Assembly: GCA_965215535.1 (NCBI GenBank)
Contig: OZ244063.1
Span: 992,001-1,056,000 of the forward strand
Reading direction: 5' to 3'
Length of the DNA: 64,000 nt
Source: Bin94 sp965215535
GTDB taxonomy: Bacteria > Gemmatimonadota > Gemmatimonadetes > Longimicrobiales > Gaopeijiaceae
The notes below the pieces were generated by a model. The model made no database searches. It saw only the letters and a list, made by a program, of their open reading frames with translations, and was not told the origin of the DNA. Both the position numbers and the translations under genes were made by a program. Positions 25,735-33,723 of the stretch are shown here, in pieces. Position 1 is the first letter of the stretch. Each line of letters begins with the position of its first letter.

Positions 25735-27008
25735 TCGGTGCGCCGGATTCGGGCTCCGAGAACCGCGAGGCGAGCGTCGATTCGTTCGTACCCGCGCTCG
25801 ATCTGGCCGGCGTTGCGGATCTCGCTGGTGCCGCTGGCTCCGAGCGCCGCGATCAGGAGGGCCATGCCGGCGCGAATGTCGGGGCTCTCCATGCGGGCTC
25901 CGTGCAGGCGCGAGGGACCGATCACCACAACCCGGTGCGGATCGCAGAGGACGATGCGCGCCCCCATGGCGACGAGTTTGTCGGTGAAGAACATCCGCGA
26001 TTCGAACATCTTTTCGTGGATGAGGACCGAGCCGGTCGAGCGGGTTGCGGCGACCACGGCGATCGATGTCAGGTCGGCGGGAAATGCGGGCCAGGGCCCG
26101 TCGTCCACCTTGGGAGTGTGACCGAAGGCGTCCATGTGGATCCTGGCTTCGGCCCGGCCATCGACAATCAGGTTGCGCTCGTCAATGCGGCATTCGATGC
26201 CGAGGCGGCGAAATCCGATGAGGGTCGAGTCGAGGTGCTCGATGGGGGCGTCTTCGATGACGAGCCGGCTGCCGGTCACCGCCGCCAGTCCGATGAAGGA
26301 GCCGGTCTCGATGTGATCGGCGCCGATCTCGTACTCGGCGTCGCCCAGCGACGAGACGCCCTGGATGCGTATGGTGGAGCTGCCGATCCCCTCGATCCGG
26401 GCGCCCATGCGATTGAGGAGGTGGCAGAGATCCTGGACGTGGGGCTCGCAGGCGGCATTGCGGATCTCGCTTTCGCCGGGGGCCAGCGAGGCGGCCATGA
26501 CTGCGTTTTCGGTGGCGGTCACCGAGGGTTCGTCGAGGAACATCGATGCGCCCATGAGCGAGCGGGCGTCGATGTCGAGGCCGTGCGTGGTGGCAATGCG
26601 CGCCCCGAGTGCGCGAAAGGCGAGAAGATGGGTGTCGAGGCGGCGGCGGCCGATGACATCGCCTCCCGGCGGGGGCAGAAAGAGCGACCCGAAGCGCGCA
26701 AGGAGGGGACCGGCCAGGAGGATCGAGGCCCGGATCCGACGGGAAAGTTCGGGGTCCAGGCGTGCGGAGGCGACGCCGGCGCCATCGATCTCGACAGTAG
26801 AGGGACCAACCCACCGGATGGCGGCTCCCAGCGATTCCATGATCTCCAGGAGGGTCGTTACGTCGCGGATGCGGGGAATGTTGCCCAGCCGCACCGTCCC
26901 GGTGGACATCAGGGTGGCGGCGAGTGCGGGGAGGGCGGCGTTCTTGTTTCCGGCAGGACGAATGCTGCCCGAGAGCTCATGTCCGCCGGACACCAGGAAG
27001 GAAGACAT
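25731..27008 (-). CDS. murA: UDP-GlcNAc 1-carboxyvinyltransferase (MurA, Asp-type)
   Basis: First committed step of peptidoglycan synthesis: transfers enolpyruvate from PEP to UDP-GlcNAc. 425 residues. K22 in AGNKNAALP and the conserved late segment FPADLTSIAVV with its catalytic Asp are present. The active-site loop reads PPPGGDVIGRRRLDTH, so the residue that is Cys115 in E. coli is Asp117 here. Cys-to-Asp MurA enzymes (Mycobacterium, Chlamydia) are active but resist fosfomycin. ATG at 27008 gives the standard N-terminus; no SD is visible, but a TATATT box sits 6 bases upstream, consistent with a leaderless message. A MurA paralogue with another substrate is less likely. Confidence 0.93.
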   Translation of the reverse strand: MSSFLVSGGHELSGSIRPAGNKNAALPALAATLMSTGTVRLGNIPRIRDVTTLLEIMESLGAAIRWVGPSTVEIDGAGVASARLDPELSRRIRASILLAGPLLARFGSLFLPPPGGDVIGRRRLDTHLLAFRALGARIATTHGLDIDARSLMGASMFLDEPSVTATENAVMAASLAPGESEIRNAACEPHVQDLCHLLNRMGARIEGIGSSTIRIQGVSSLGDAEYEIGADHIETGSFIGLAAVTGSRLVIEDAPIEHLDSTLIGFRRLGIECRIDERNLIVDGRAEARIHMDAFGHTPKVDDGPWPAFPADLTSIAVVAATRSTGSVLIHEKMFESRMFFTDKLVAMGARIVLCDPHRVVVIGPSRLHGARMESPDIRAGMALLIAALGASGTSEIRNAGQIERGYERIDARLAVLGARIRRTD

Positions 27009-27014
27009 GCACGA

Positions 27015-27020
27015 AATATA
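27015..27020 (-). promoter_or_regulatory. Putative -10 box for leaderless murA transcription
   Basis: TATATT (5 of 6 matches) ends 6 bases before the murA ATG, exactly where a transcript would begin on the A of ATG. No good -35 box is seen at 17-18 bases. The murA start has no SD. Confidence 0.4.
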
Positions 27021-27157
27021 GTCCCGAAGGATGATTGGGCGAAATGGCGCGGGAACGATTCGGGCGCGGACGCTGTTGCCGCGCCGCCGGGAAACGGGGA
27101 TATTGTCGGCCCGCAACTTTGCGTGCCGGACCGGTTCGCCTCCACCCGCACAGCTTC

Positions 27158-27784
27158 ATGATTCCACTTCTCCCTGCCCTTGCCTCCGCGCTGCCGGGTT
27201 CGCTTCAGGACACCACGGTGGTCGTGGTGGCGCGCGATCCCCTAGCCGTGCTCTCGGCCTGGACGCTGGTTGCCCTGGTGTTGGTGCTGCTGGCCGTTCT
27301 GGCGGTGGGGCTGCGGCTCCTGGTGCAGTTGCGCCGCCACACGGCCGCGTGGGAGGACTTCCTGACAACGACGCGCGCGCGCTCGGCCGCACTTGTGGAT
27401 CATGCCGGGAATGCTGCGCGCAACCTTGACCGGATGACGCACACCGTCAGAAACGAGATCGAGCGGCTGGGAGGATCGGTCGGGGGGGTGGCAGGAACGC
27501 TGGAGGAAGCAGCGAACGAGATCAGGAGGCGCGCGCGCGATCTCCTTGCGCTCCTGGATCTGGCGCAGTCCGAAGCCGAGGGAGCCGTGCTGGAGACGGC
27601 TTCGCGGCTGAGGGCGCTGCGGGAGGGCGCGGCCGGGCTCTTTCTGGCGCAGCGTGCGCGGGGGGGTGGCCGGGAAGAGGACCAGCGAGCCGCAGAGAGG
27701 GATGCCGGGACCGGGGAGGAGGCCGGGGCGGCGAGCGGCGAACCGTCGGAGGGGGATGGGGACGAGGGCGAGGAGCGCTCCTGA
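27158..27784 (+). CDS. DUF948-like membrane-anchored coiled-coil protein
   Basis: 208 residues from ATG 27158. One membrane segment (about 33-57) is followed by a helical stretch with heptad-like spacing (about 75-175) and an acidic, Gly-rich tail. This resembles small DUF948 proteins: short periplasmic N-terminus, single helix, cytoplasmic coiled coil with VDHAGNAARNLDRMTHTVRNEIE. Function unknown; members are sometimes linked to stress or envelope roles, which I cannot confirm here. Divergent from murA with 149 bases between; no SD. An upstream in-frame start at 27035 gives a basic, non-homologous extension and is rejected. Confidence 0.7.
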   Translation: MIPLLPALASALPGSLQDTTVVVVARDPLAVLSAWTLVALVLVLLAVLAVGLRLLVQLRRHTAAWEDFLTTTRARSAALVDHAGNAARNLDRMTHTVRNEIERLGGSVGGVAGTLEEAANEIRRRARDLLALLDLAQSEAEGAVLETASRLRALREGAAGLFLAQRARGGGREEDQRAAERDAGTGEEAGAASGEPSEGDGDEGEERS

Positions 27785-27790
27785 TCGGAG

Positions 27791-27810
27791 TGCGCAAAGC
27801 GCAAATTTTT
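27791..27810 (+). terminator. Probable intrinsic terminator after the DUF948-like gene
   Basis: Stem TGCGC/GCGCA with AAA loop, immediately followed by AATTTTT, seven bases after the stop codon on the plus strand. The stem is short (5 pairs) but the T tract fits. The rest of the gap to pcrA (27811-27950) has two further inverted repeats without T tracts. Confidence 0.5.
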
Positions 27811-27950
27811 CCGAGCGATCGGCACCAGGATCTGAATCGTTCGACCCGGCCCGGTGGACGGGTCCCGCGCGGGGCATCGTCGGCACGATCCACACACCGC
27901 CAGCCGGGAGGATGCCCGGCAGGCAGCACGAAGGGAACGAGGCGCCGATC

Positions 27951-30248
27951 CTACCAGGAATCACGCTCCAGCGAGGCGTAGCGTACCAGGAGCTTCTTGC
28001 GCCCCGCCTCGGTGAAATCGACCGTCACCTTCAGATCGGCACCAAAGCCCGAAAGCTCGACGATGACGCCCGAGCCGAAGGTCTTGTGGACCACCCGTTC
28101 GCCCTTCGCGAAGCTGGGCCGGTCCTGGTTGAAGCTCTCGCCGGAGTCCGCACGGCGTCGCCAGCGCGACGATCCCCCGTCTCCACCCATCCGTCCCCCC
28201 CGCCCTGCCCCACCCGACCACCTCCGCGCGGCGCGAACCCGATCGGTGCGGCGCTCCCGCAACTGTCCCCCGAGAACCTCCAGGAAGCTGGAGCGTTCGC
28301 CCCGCAGCACCTCGCCCGCACGCCGCCGCGATTGCGCATGCGTCAGACAGAGCTCCTCGCGGGCGCGCGTCATGGCCACATAGAGGAGACGGCGCTCCTC
28401 TTCGAGCTGCTCCTCTTCGTCGTAGGCGCGCATCAGCGGAAAGAGTCCCTCCTCGAGTCCGCCGATGAAGACGACCGGAAACTCGAGTCCCTTGGCGCTG
28501 TGGACGGTCATGAGGGTCACCGCATCGGCCCCGGCGTCGTGCGCATCGATGTCGGCAACCAGGGCAATGTGCTGCAGGAAGAGCCCCAGATCGGTGAAGG
28601 CGTCGCGATCGCCCTCGTCGAGATCAAGGAGCCCGGCCTCGAAGTCGTGCGCAGCGGCCACCAGCTCGCCCACATTCCCGGCCCGGTCGGCGCCCTCGGG
28701 CCCCTCGTCCATCAGGGTGCGCACCAGATCCAGCTCTGCGATCAGCGATTCCAGGACCTCGCCCGCCGGTTGCGCCATGGCAAGCTGCGCGTGGCGACGA
28801 ATCAGCTCCGCAAGACCCCTCAATCCGTTGCGTGCGCCCGCCGACAGTCCACCGATCCGACCGGCCTCGGCCGCAGCCTCCAAAAGCCCCACCTGCTCCG
28901 TCGCCGCAAAGGCGGCCAACCGCTCCAGCGAGACCTTCCCCACCCCACGGCGTGGATAGTTGACCACCCGGTTGAAGGCGTCGATGTCGCGCGGGTTGGC
29001 GATCAGCCTCAGGTAGGCCACCACATCCTGGATCTCGCGCCGCTCGTAGAAGCGCACTCCGCCCACGACCTGATAGGGAACGCCCCGCCGCATGAAGCGG
29101 TCCTCAAGGGCCCGCGCCTGGGCATTGGTCCGGTAGAGGACCGCAAAATCCCGGTAATCGAGCTCTGGCCGTTCGAGGGTCTTCCGCTCCACCTCTTCCA
29201 CGATCCAGCGCGCCTCGTCGTTCTCGTCGGCGGCCTCCAGAAGGGAGATCGGCGTCCCCCCCCTCCGCTCGGTGCGCATGGTCTTTTCCTTGCGGAAGCG
29301 ATTTTCGCGAATCACCCGGTTGGCGGCGTCGAGGATGACCGGGGTCGAGCGGTAGTTCTGCTCCAGCCGCACCACGCTGGCACCCGGAAAGCTGTCCTCG
29401 AAGTCGAGAATGTTGCCGATATCGGCCCCGCGCCAGCCATAGATGCTCTGATCGTCGTCGCCCACGACCATGAGGTTGCGGTGTTCGCCGGCCAGAAGCT
29501 CCAGGAACCGGAACTGGGCCCGGTTCGTGTCCTGGTATTCATCGACCAGAATGAAGGCGAAGCGCTCGCGGTAGTGCGCAAGAAGACCCTGGTGCGCCTC
29601 CAGGAGCTGGACCGGCCGAAGGAGCAGGTCGTCGAAGTCCATGGCATCCTGGGTGCGGAGCGCCGCCTGGTAGAGCGGATAGACCCGGGCCACGCGGCGC
29701 AGCAGCAGATCGGGGCCGTCTGCGTGTTCCTCCTCGAAGCCGCCGGGGCCGATCAGGCGGTTCTTGGCGTCGGAGATGCAAGCCCGCACGGCCTTGGGCG
29801 ACCATCGCTTGACATCGATCCGAGCCTCGGTCTGTGCCCGTTTGACCTCGCGCAGAGACTGCTCGGCGTCGCGGATGGCGAAGGAGCGGGTCCATCCGAG
29901 CTCGGGGGCGTGGCGGCGCAGAAGGCGGGCGCCAACCGCGTGAAAGGTTCCCATCCAGATGCTGCGGGGATCGCCGCCGAGCATCGTCGCCACCCGTTCG
30001 CGCATCTCGCCGGCGGCCTTGTTGGTGAAGGTGACCGCCAGGATGCGTTCGGGAGAGACCCCATGATGGGTCACCAGGTGCCAGATGCGGGTGGTGAGGA
30101 CGCGCGTCTTGCCCGATCCGGCGCCTGCCAGCACGAGCCCCGGTCCCTCGAAGTGCTCGACGGCCGCGCGCTGCTCGGGGTTGAGGGTGCGCAGAAGGGC
30201 GTCTTCGCGGGGGACTGGGGGCGAGTGGGGGCGGTGGGGGTCGCGAAT
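27951..30248 (-). CDS. pcrA: UvrD/PcrA-family 3'-5' DNA helicase (non-standard start)
   Basis: SF1A helicase for repair and replication-fork processing. Up to 765 residues. Walker A GAGSGKT (42-48), VDEYQDTN (motif II), GDDDQSIYGWRGAD (motif III) and VAMTRAREEL (motif VI) are intact. The tail FAKGERVVHKTFGSGVIVE is the PcrA-type C-terminal domain. The usual N-terminal LNPEQRAAV precedes the first GTG (30134), so translation starts further up, yet no ATG, GTG or TTG exists between there and the upstream kinase stop. ATT at 30248, with GGAG eight bases before it, is my choice; CTG at 30194 (next to RTLNPEQ) is the alternative. Confidence 0.92.
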   Translation of the reverse strand: MRDPHRPHSPPVPREDALLRTLNPEQRAAVEHFEGPGLVLAGAGSGKTRVLTTRIWHLVTHHGVSPERILAVTFTNKAAGEMRERVATMLGGDPRSIWMGTFHAVGARLLRRHAPELGWTRSFAIRDAEQSLREVKRAQTEARIDVKRWSPKAVRACISDAKNRLIGPGGFEEEHADGPDLLLRRVARVYPLYQAALRTQDAMDFDDLLLRPVQLLEAHQGLLAHYRERFAFILVDEYQDTNRAQFRFLELLAGEHRNLMVVGDDDQSIYGWRGADIGNILDFEDSFPGASVVRLEQNYRSTPVILDAANRVIRENRFRKEKTMRTERRGGTPISLLEAADENDEARWIVEEVERKTLERPELDYRDFAVLYRTNAQARALEDRFMRRGVPYQVVGGVRFYERREIQDVVAYLRLIANPRDIDAFNRVVNYPRRGVGKVSLERLAAFAATEQVGLLEAAAEAGRIGGLSAGARNGLRGLAELIRRHAQLAMAQPAGEVLESLIAELDLVRTLMDEGPEGADRAGNVGELVAAAHDFEAGLLDLDEGDRDAFTDLGLFLQHIALVADIDAHDAGADAVTLMTVHSAKGLEFPVVFIGGLEEGLFPLMRAYDEEEQLEEERRLLYVAMTRAREELCLTHAQSRRRAGEVLRGERSSFLEVLGGQLRERRTDRVRAARRWSGGAGRGGRMGGDGGSSRWRRRADSGESFNQDRPSFAKGERVVHKTFGSGVIVELSGFGADLKVTVDFTEAGRKKLLVRYASLERDSW

Positions 30249-30311
30249 GACGGGATCTCCGGGTCGGCGCGGGTGTGCGGAAGAGCGTCGGGCGAAGGGG
30301 CGACCGGACTT

Positions 30312-31592
30312 TCAGGAAGTGCGAACCCGCGGCAGCATGGCCTGGAAGGTAACGCCCCGGCCCGCCCCCTCGAGAAGCTCCACCCTGCCGCCATGCACTC
30401 TCTCGATGATACGCCTGGTCAGAGCCAGCCCGACCCCCCACCCCCCCGGCTTGGTGGTGACGCCGGGATCAAAGAGGGAATCCCGGATCTCGGACGGCAC
30501 CCCCGGTCCGGTGTCGCGAATCCGAAGACGCACCCATCTGCCATCGGCCGGCTTTGCCGAGATCGAGATCGAGCCCCCCGTTCCCGCCATCGCATCGAGT
30601 GCGTTCTTGACGACATTCTCGAGCGCCCAGGCCAGGAGAACCCGATTTCCCCTGACATCGGGCAGTGACGGATCCACATCGACATGCAGCGCGATGCCGG
30701 GCCCGAGCCGCGGCAACCGCACCTCCATGTAGGAGCGCAGCTCGGCCACGACCTCGCCCAGCGACACCTGTGTCAGTTCGGGTTCGCGACCGATGAGCTC
30801 AAAGCGGCGGCTGACCCGTTCGAGGCGTTCCAGATCCTGACCGATCGCCTCGGAGATCTCGAGGCGTCGCATTCCCTCGGGCCGTTCGTCCGGCGCCAGA
30901 CCCAGAAGCTCCACCCACCCCTGCAGCGAACTGATCGGGGTACCCAACTGATGCGCCAGCTCGCGCGCCATGGCCGTCCAGGCCTGTTCGGCGGCGGTCC
31001 GCTTCTGATAGCGCAGAAAGGTCGTGGCCAGAAGAATCGTCAGAACCAGCCCGGTCGCCCACAACACGGGCATCCAGCGCAGCCGGGCCACCTGCGGAGT
31101 CACCCCATAGTGCACAAGCTGACTGCCGGGATCGCCAACCGGCTCGTTGCGGGTATCGAGTTCGTCGGCGTAGGCAAGGATGCGGTCGATCTGTTCCGGA
31201 GTCGGGGGATTGGAGACTTCGAAGGGAAGGTTGACCGAGGTGTAGTAGGCGCCATCGGGCTCGGTGGTCACCACAAAGGGAACGCCCAGCTCGACGAGGA
31301 GACCCTGAAGATTGGTGAGGGCGGCCAGTTCGGCTCCGCGCTCGGCGCTCGTCAGGCCGGCCTGAACCTGTGCGTAGATGCGGGTAAAGGTCTCGGCGTC
31401 GGCCTCGCGCGAACGGACGATCTCGGCGGTATAGACCAGGTACCAGACCAGGAGGGTGGCGAAGAGAATGGCCAGGGTAATCGGCCAGGTGCGCGAATCC
31501 ACCGCAGCGCGTGCGCGCCCGGTCCTGCTCCTCTCCGATCTTCTGCCGGGACGCCGCAGGAAGGGGCTGCGACCCCCTGCGCGGATCCTCAC
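30312..31592 (-). CDS. Orphan sensor histidine kinase
   Basis: Membrane sensor kinase of 426 residues. Two membrane helices (about 36-56 and 172-194) flank a periplasmic sensor of about 115 residues with no recognised fold. No clear HAMP domain. The dimerisation helix carries the phospho-acceptor H214 in ELAHQLGTP; N330 in ENVVKNALDAM, D360 in DTGPGVP, and GWGVGLALTRRI form the ATP-binding domain. No response regulator is next to it; it lies between serS (4-base GTGA overlap) and pcrA, so its partner must be elsewhere. The signal is unknown. Confidence 0.9.
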   Translation of the reverse strand: MRIRAGGRSPFLRRPGRRSERSRTGRARAAVDSRTWPITLAILFATLLVWYLVYTAEIVRSREADAETFTRIYAQVQAGLTSAERGAELAALTNLQGLLVELGVPFVVTTEPDGAYYTSVNLPFEVSNPPTPEQIDRILAYADELDTRNEPVGDPGSQLVHYGVTPQVARLRWMPVLWATGLVLTILLATTFLRYQKRTAAEQAWTAMARELAHQLGTPISSLQGWVELLGLAPDERPEGMRRLEISEAIGQDLERLERVSRRFELIGREPELTQVSLGEVVAELRSYMEVRLPRLGPGIALHVDVDPSLPDVRGNRVLLAWALENVVKNALDAMAGTGGSISISAKPADGRWVRLRIRDTGPGVPSEIRDSLFDPGVTTKPGGWGVGLALTRRIIERVHGGRVELLEGAGRGVTFQAMLPRVRTS

Positions 31593-32872
31593 CCGCCCGC
31601 CGGGATCTCGGTAAATCCGAGGACAGGACCCAGAACCGCCGGCAACCGTACCGATCCGTCTTCGCGCTGACCATTCTCGAGGAGCGCAACCATCAGCCGC
31701 GGCAACGCCAGCGCCGACCCGTTGAGGGTATGCACAAGGGCATTGCGTTCGCCCGGAGCGGGGCGGTGGCGGATTTGCGCCCGCCGGGCCTGAAAGTCGG
31801 TGAAGGTGGAGCAGCTCGAAACCTCCAGCCAGCGGCCCACCCCCGGCGACCAGACCTCCAGATCGTAGGTCAGCGACGCCGCAAAGCCGAGATCGCCGGC
31901 CGCAAGCATGACGACCCGATAGGCAAGGCCCAGCAGCTCGAGAATATGGGCCGCCTCGCCCACGAGTTCATCGAGGGCGGCGCGCGAGGATTCGGGCCGC
32001 TCGATGCGCACAAGCTCGACCTTGTCGAACTGGTGAACCCGCAGCATCCCGCGCGTGTCCCGCCCCGCTGCCCCCGCCTCGCGCCGGAAGCAGGGGGAAT
32101 AGGCGACCGACTTGATTGGCAGGGCGGCGCCATCGAAGATCTGGTCGCGGTGCAGATTCGTGACCGGGACCTCGGCGGTGGGAATGAGCCAGAGGCCATC
32201 GCGCTCGGTGAGGTAGGATTCCTCGGCGAATTTGGGCAACTGCCCGGTTCCGGTCATGGTGCGCTCCGTCACCAGATAGGGAACCCGGAGCTCGGAGTAG
32301 CCGTGCCGGGCGACGTGCAGATCGACCATCCAGTTGATGAGTCTGCGCTGAAGGGTGGCGCCCGGTCCCCGCAGAACGATGAATCCCGATCCCGATACCC
32401 GGCTGCCCGCCGCCATATCGAGGATGCCGAGCGACTGGCCCAGCTCCCAGTGGGGCCGAGGCGTGAAGTCGAAGGAGACGGGTTCGCCCCAGCTTCGCAC
32501 GACCCGGTTGGCCTCCACGCCGCCATCGGGCACCTCCGCATCGGGAAGATTCGGAATTCCCGGAAGCCGATCCGCGATCTTCGCCTCGGCGGTGGCCACC
32601 CTCTGGTCGATCTCGTCGACCTCGGCCCCTACCGCACGCATCCGCTCGATCCGTCCCTGTGCGCTCTCGCCACTGCGCCGCGCCTCGCCGATCTCCTTCG
32701 AGACCCGGTTCCGCAAGGCCTTCAGCTCGTTGGCGCGCGCCAGTCCATGCCGCCGGATGCGGTCCAGTTCGCGAATTTCGCCCACCTGCGCATCGGTGTC
32801 CTCCATGCCGCGCCGCGCCAGGGCACGCGCCACCCCATCCGGGTCGCGCCGCAACAATCCGAGATCCAGCAT
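31589..32872 (-). CDS. serS: Seryl-tRNA synthetase
   Basis: Charges tRNA-Ser and the selenocysteine tRNA where present. 427 residues: N-terminal tRNA-binding coiled coil (about 30-105), then the class II core with TAEVPVTNLH, the motif 2 loop FRREAGAAGRDTRGMLRVHQFDKVE read in two parts, LEVSSCSTFTDFQARR, and motif 3 NGSALALPRLMVALLEN. Complete and ordinary. Coupled to the kinase by overlapping stop and start. Confidence 0.96.
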   Translation of the reverse strand: MLDLGLLRRDPDGVARALARRGMEDTDAQVGEIRELDRIRRHGLARANELKALRNRVSKEIGEARRSGESAQGRIERMRAVGAEVDEIDQRVATAEAKIADRLPGIPNLPDAEVPDGGVEANRVVRSWGEPVSFDFTPRPHWELGQSLGILDMAAGSRVSGSGFIVLRGPGATLQRRLINWMVDLHVARHGYSELRVPYLVTERTMTGTGQLPKFAEESYLTERDGLWLIPTAEVPVTNLHRDQIFDGAALPIKSVAYSPCFRREAGAAGRDTRGMLRVHQFDKVELVRIERPESSRAALDELVGEAAHILELLGLAYRVVMLAAGDLGFAASLTYDLEVWSPGVGRWLEVSSCSTFTDFQARRAQIRHRPAPGERNALVHTLNGSALALPRLMVALLENGQREDGSVRLPAVLGPVLGFTEIPAGG

Positions 32873-32901
32873 CTGTCAGCAGTCCGTCGTCAGGGGCCGG
32901 G

Positions 32902-33495
32902 TCAGTCGGGGGGAATCAGACTCAGGTCGTTACAGGCCTGGCTCAGATCAAACTGGAAGTAGACCGACCCCGAGCTCTGATCGCTTGCCAGAAGCTCAAT
33001 CTTGCCGTAGTAGTGACAGAGAGTCCCCCAGAAGCCGGTCTGGCGACGCGTGCGAATGACGTAGATCTGCCCCGGATGAATCGGAACCGGGGCGTCGGTC
33101 GTGTAGGCGGTCGTGTCGGATGGGGCCTCGGTGGCGGACTCGAAGGTCGCGCCCTCGAGGACCGCAAGCCCCGCGCGCGAAGGGATTCCCAGAGCCGCAG
33201 GGGGAAGGAAGACGAACTCGTCCCCCTGGAAGTCGAGCGCCAGATCCCAGTCGTCGCCGGTGGTGGGAGCCTCGATGCGCACCGCGCGGCGGGCGTAGAA
33301 ATCGTAGCCGGAGACCAGGTTGGGCTCGGGGCGCGACAGGGCGTAGAGATGCACCGTGTCGGGATCGGCGGTCCAGTTCACCGCAAAGGGGTCGTCGTCG
33401 CAGGCGGCGCCCGCCATGATCAGGGCCGTAGCCAGCGCCGGGACTGCAAGGCGGGTCCAGAGAGAGCCTGACGGGGGATTCGGCATCGGCATCAT
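32902..33495 (-). CDS. Predicted lipoprotein of unknown function
   Basis: 197 residues. A hydrophobic signal (about 14-31) ends in the lipobox MAGAAC with Cys32, followed by DDD; Asp after the Cys would favour inner-membrane retention in E. coli, but the rule may not hold here. The mature part is beta-rich (YDFYARRAVRIE, WDLALDFQGDEFVFLPPAALGI) and ends near a CNDL motif; a cysteine pair may form a disulfide. I do not recognise the family. It lies just upstream of serS, and its own promoter TTGACG-18-TAGCTT would start transcription at the ATG, so the mRNA may be leaderless. Confidence 0.72.
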   Translation of the reverse strand: MMPMPNPPSGSLWTRLAVPALATALIMAGAACDDDPFAVNWTADPDTVHLYALSRPEPNLVSGYDFYARRAVRIEAPTTGDDWDLALDFQGDEFVFLPPAALGIPSRAGLAVLEGATFESATEAPSDTTAYTTDAPVPIHPGQIYVIRTRRQTGFWGTLCHYYGKIELLASDQSSGSVYFQFDLSQACNDLSLIPPD

Positions 33496-33501
33496 CTAAA
33501 G

Positions 33502-33531
33502 AAGCTACCCGGCCGGGCCGGGAATCGTCAA
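33502..33531 (-). promoter_or_regulatory. Putative promoter of the 197-residue lipoprotein gene
   Basis: TTGACG (33526-33531) and TAGCTT (33502-33507), 18-base spacing on the minus strand. The -10 box ends six bases before the ATG at 33495, so +1 would be the start codon. There is no SD. It lies back to back with the manC promoter. Confidence 0.5.
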
Positions 33532-33545
33532 CGGGTGCGGTTGCG

Positions 33546-33573
33546 TTGACTTGCGCTGCGGGTCCCGTTCAAT
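33546..33573 (+). promoter_or_regulatory. Putative promoter of the mannose-1-phosphate guanylyltransferase operon
   Basis: TTGACT (33546-33551) and TTCAAT (33568-33573) on the plus strand, 16-base spacing, 5/6 and 4/6 matches. It would give a leader of about 145 bases, in which I recognise no known riboswitch. Confidence 0.4.
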
Positions 33574-33723
33574 TTGGCGGCTGTACGAGACCGATCTCCC
33601 GGGAGCGCGGTCGGAGCCGTACCGCAGCCCCCTCCGCAGGCCAACTCTGCCTGTACGGCGAAGCTCTGCGGACGCTGTCATTCACTGACCGGAACCGTCA
33701 TGTCCATTGGAATGGGAGAGGCC

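Noticed and set aside
27898..27915. GCCGGG/CCCGGC inverted repeat as pcrA terminator
   Set aside because: No T tract follows on the minus strand; hairpins are frequent by chance at this GC content.
27654..30668. A ~1000-codon plus-strand frame opposite pcrA
   Set aside because: Same antisense effect; the minus strand carries every helicase motif.
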